Shown here in pieces: positions 6,612 to 8,190 of a DNA stretch of 8,190 nt. The stretch is from assembly GCA_021157645.1 (NCBI GenBank), contig JAGGWC010000222.1:1-8190 (forward strand), read 5' to 3'. The stretch is from Candidatus Cloacimonadota bacterium. GTDB lineage: Bacteria; Cloacimonadota; Cloacimonadia; Cloacimonadales; TCS61. Position 1 is the first letter of the stretch. Each line of letters opens with the position of its first letter. Both the position numbers and the translations under genes were made by a program. The notes under the pieces were generated by a model. It searched no databases and was not told where the DNA came from. It saw only the letters and a list, made by a program, of their open reading frames with translations.

Positions 6612-8190
6612 ATGGATAATAAAAATTTTCTTTTTGAACTTGGTGTAGAAGAAATTCCGGCTGCATATATTTCAGAAGCTACAAAAACTATTAAAGATAA
6701 TTTTGTGACAAATTTAAAGAAAGCAAATCTTGATTATGATGAACTACAAGTTTTTTCTACACCAAGACGTTTCGCAATAAAAATATCATCACTTCAAACT
6801 CAACAAAAAGATGAAATTATTGAACAGACGGGACCAACTAAAAAGATAGCTTATGATAAAAATAGAAACCTGACGAATGCAGCATTAGGTTTTTTACGCG
6901 GAGCAGGAGCAGAAGAAAAAGATATTGTCATTAAGCAGACACCCAAAGGCGAGAAAATAGCAATTATAAAAGAAGTAAAAGGTAAATCTGCTGAAGATAT
7001 TCTGCAACAAATCATTCTGGAAATTATTCCCAAAATAAACTTTCCCAAATCAATGAAATGGGGAAACTCAAAATTCACTTTTGCCCGTCCAATTCGCTGG
7101 ATGCTCGTATTATTTGGAAATGATGTTTTAGATTTAGAATTTGAAGGTATTCAATCAGGGAAAATCAGTTATGGAAATAGATTTCAAAAACTTGATAATT
7201 CAATAGAAATAAACACGATAGATGAGTATGAAGAAAAGTTGGGAAGCGTATTCGTGATTCCTGATCGGGGGAAAAGATTTAAACTAATTCAGGTTGGTAT
7301 TGAAGAAATTCTCAGTAGTATACAGAATGAATATCATGATAAGTTAGACTACGTTGATGATAAAGATAAATTAATTAATATAGTAACCAATCTGGTTGAA
7401 TACCCTACACCTATTCTATCTGAATTTGATATTAAATATTTAGAATTATTCAATAATATTCCGAACGTCATTATACAAACATTGTCAGAACATCAGAAGT
7501 ACTTTCCTATAAATGAAAATGGAGAATTAACTAACAAATTCATTATAATTGGAAATGGAAATCCAAAATATAAAGAGTTAATTAAACTTGGGAATAATAA
7601 AGTTGTAAATGCTCGTCTTGCGGATGCTGCATTTTATTATAACGAAGACACCAAAATTTCTCTAGAAGATTATGTTCCAAAGCTAAAAAAAGTAGTTTTT
7701 CAATCAAAATTAGGAACATTATTTGAAAAGACCGAGCGAATAAAGAAACTTACCGGATTTCTATGCGATGAGTTGGATATTGATAGTAATGTAAAAAAAC
7801 ATTCTTTACGTGCAGCCCATTTATGTAAGGCAGATCTAGTAACTCTTATGCTTGGAGAAAAAGAATATACTAAATTACAAGGTATGGTAGGCTATGAATA
7901 TGCTTTGAAATCTGAAGAGGATATTAAGGTAGCAACTGCAATATTTTCACACTATATGCCGCGAAGTAATTACGATAACTTACCAATTGGTAAAGAAGGT
8001 GCGATACTTGCCATTGCAGATAAAATTGATACGATTTGCGGAATTATTGGTGTTGACTTGATCCCCACAGGTTCAAAAGATCCATTTGCACTCAGACGTG
8101 CTGCCAATGGTGTTGTTCAGATAATTTCCAATAACAAATTTGAAATTGATATTCACAAATTAATAGATAGATCATTTGAATTATTAAAAA
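6612..8190 (+). CDS. glyS: Glycyl-tRNA synthetase beta subunit, 3' end outside window
   Basis: An uninterrupted frame of 526 codons runs from an ATG at 6612 to the right edge. The family is usually near 690 residues, so roughly three quarters is present and the C-terminal anticodon-binding region is missing. The protein opens with the hallmark FELGVEEIPA (8-17). TPRRFAI (50-56), ARPIRWML (158-165) and SEHQKYFP (292-299) follow, then an HD-like helical domain (HSLRAAHLCKADL, 397-409; LQG, 422-424). PTGSKDPFALRRAANG (485-500) is diagnostic. With the alpha subunit (GlyQ) it forms the bacterial alpha2-beta2 enzyme that charges tRNA-Gly in the cytoplasm; the beta subunit mainly contributes tRNA recognition. 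The start is set by AGAGGA (6602-6607). The upstream gene is not glyQ, which is the usual partner; it must lie downstream or elsewhere. A 144-bp gap separates it from the outer-membrane protein gene, so it probably has its own promoter. Confidence 0.97.
   Translation, partial: MDNKNFLFELGVEEIPAAYISEATKTIKDNFVTNLKKANLDYDELQVFSTPRRFAIKISSLQTQQKDEIIEQTGPTKKIAYDKNRNLTNAALGFLRGAGAEEKDIVIKQTPKGEKIAIIKEVKGKSAEDILQQIILEIIPKINFPKSMKWGNSKFTFARPIRWMLVLFGNDVLDLEFEGIQSGKISYGNRFQKLDNSIEINTIDEYEEKLGSVFVIPDRGKRFKLIQVGIEEILSSIQNEYHDKLDYVDDKDKLINIVTNLVEYPTPILSEFDIKYLELFNNIPNVIIQTLSEHQKYFPINENGELTNKFIIIGNGNPKYKELIKLGNNKVVNARLADAAFYYNEDTKISLEDYVPKLKKVVFQSKLGTLFEKTERIKKLTGFLCDELDIDSNVKKHSLRAAHLCKADLVTLMLGEKEYTKLQGMVGYEYALKSEEDIKVATAIFSHYMPRSNYDNLPIGKEGAILAIADKIDTICGIIGVDLIPTGSKDPFALRRAANGVVQIISNNKFEIDIHKLIDRSFELLK

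Noticed and set aside
6851..7078. A 75-codon minus-strand frame inside glyS
   Set aside because: It is antisense to the conserved glyS frame, which continues without a stop through the whole region.

Overview
The window is AT-rich, gene-dense bacterial DNA with seven protein-coding genes, two of which run off the ends. No rRNA, tRNA, CRISPR array, insertion sequence or phage gene was seen. The gene content suggests a Gram-negative (diderm) member of the FCB side of the bacterial tree. Supporting signs are a PorV/PorQ-type outer-membrane protein, a SurA-like periplasmic chaperone and a secreted 'choice-of-anchor J'-type protein. The two-subunit type of glycyl-tRNA synthetase argues against typical Bacteroidota, which normally use the single-chain enzyme. 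A Cloacimonadota-like organism fits best, but this is inference from gene content and not from a marker gene.

Left arm (1-4958), all on the minus strand. Reading from right to left there are four tightly packed genes: a large SurA-like/TPR periplasmic protein (4958-3252), class II fructose-bisphosphate aldolase (3227-2253), glyceraldehyde-3-phosphate dehydrogenase (2239-1241) and a secreted adhesin-like protein that starts at a GTG (1238) and leaves the window at base 1. The gaps are 24, 13 and 2 bases, so this is very probably one operon. A perfect 11-bp hairpin lies just after the GAPDH stop, inside the signal-peptide codons of the last gene. It may act as a partial terminator or mRNA-stabilising element separating the glycolytic part from the secreted protein.

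Centre (4959-5076) is a 118-bp divergent intergenic region. It should hold the promoters for both arms and contains an A-tract followed by a TTGACT/AGTCAA inverted repeat.

Right arm (5077-8190), plus strand. A fructose/PtsN-type PTS EIIA protein (5077-5523) overlaps by four bases (ATGA) with a PorV/PorQ-family outer-membrane protein (5520-6467). After a 144-bp gap comes the glycyl-tRNA synthetase beta subunit (6612 to beyond the right end), without the alpha-subunit gene directly upstream.

Functionally the window mixes two consecutive users of triose phosphate in glycolysis/gluconeogenesis, cell-envelope biogenesis (chaperone, outer-membrane barrel, secreted protein), a phosphotransfer regulator and translation. 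Nothing here forms a clear new defence or mobile system. The most unusual items are the domain architecture of the SurA-like protein, the EIIA/outer-membrane-protein coupling and the hairpin in the signal-peptide region.
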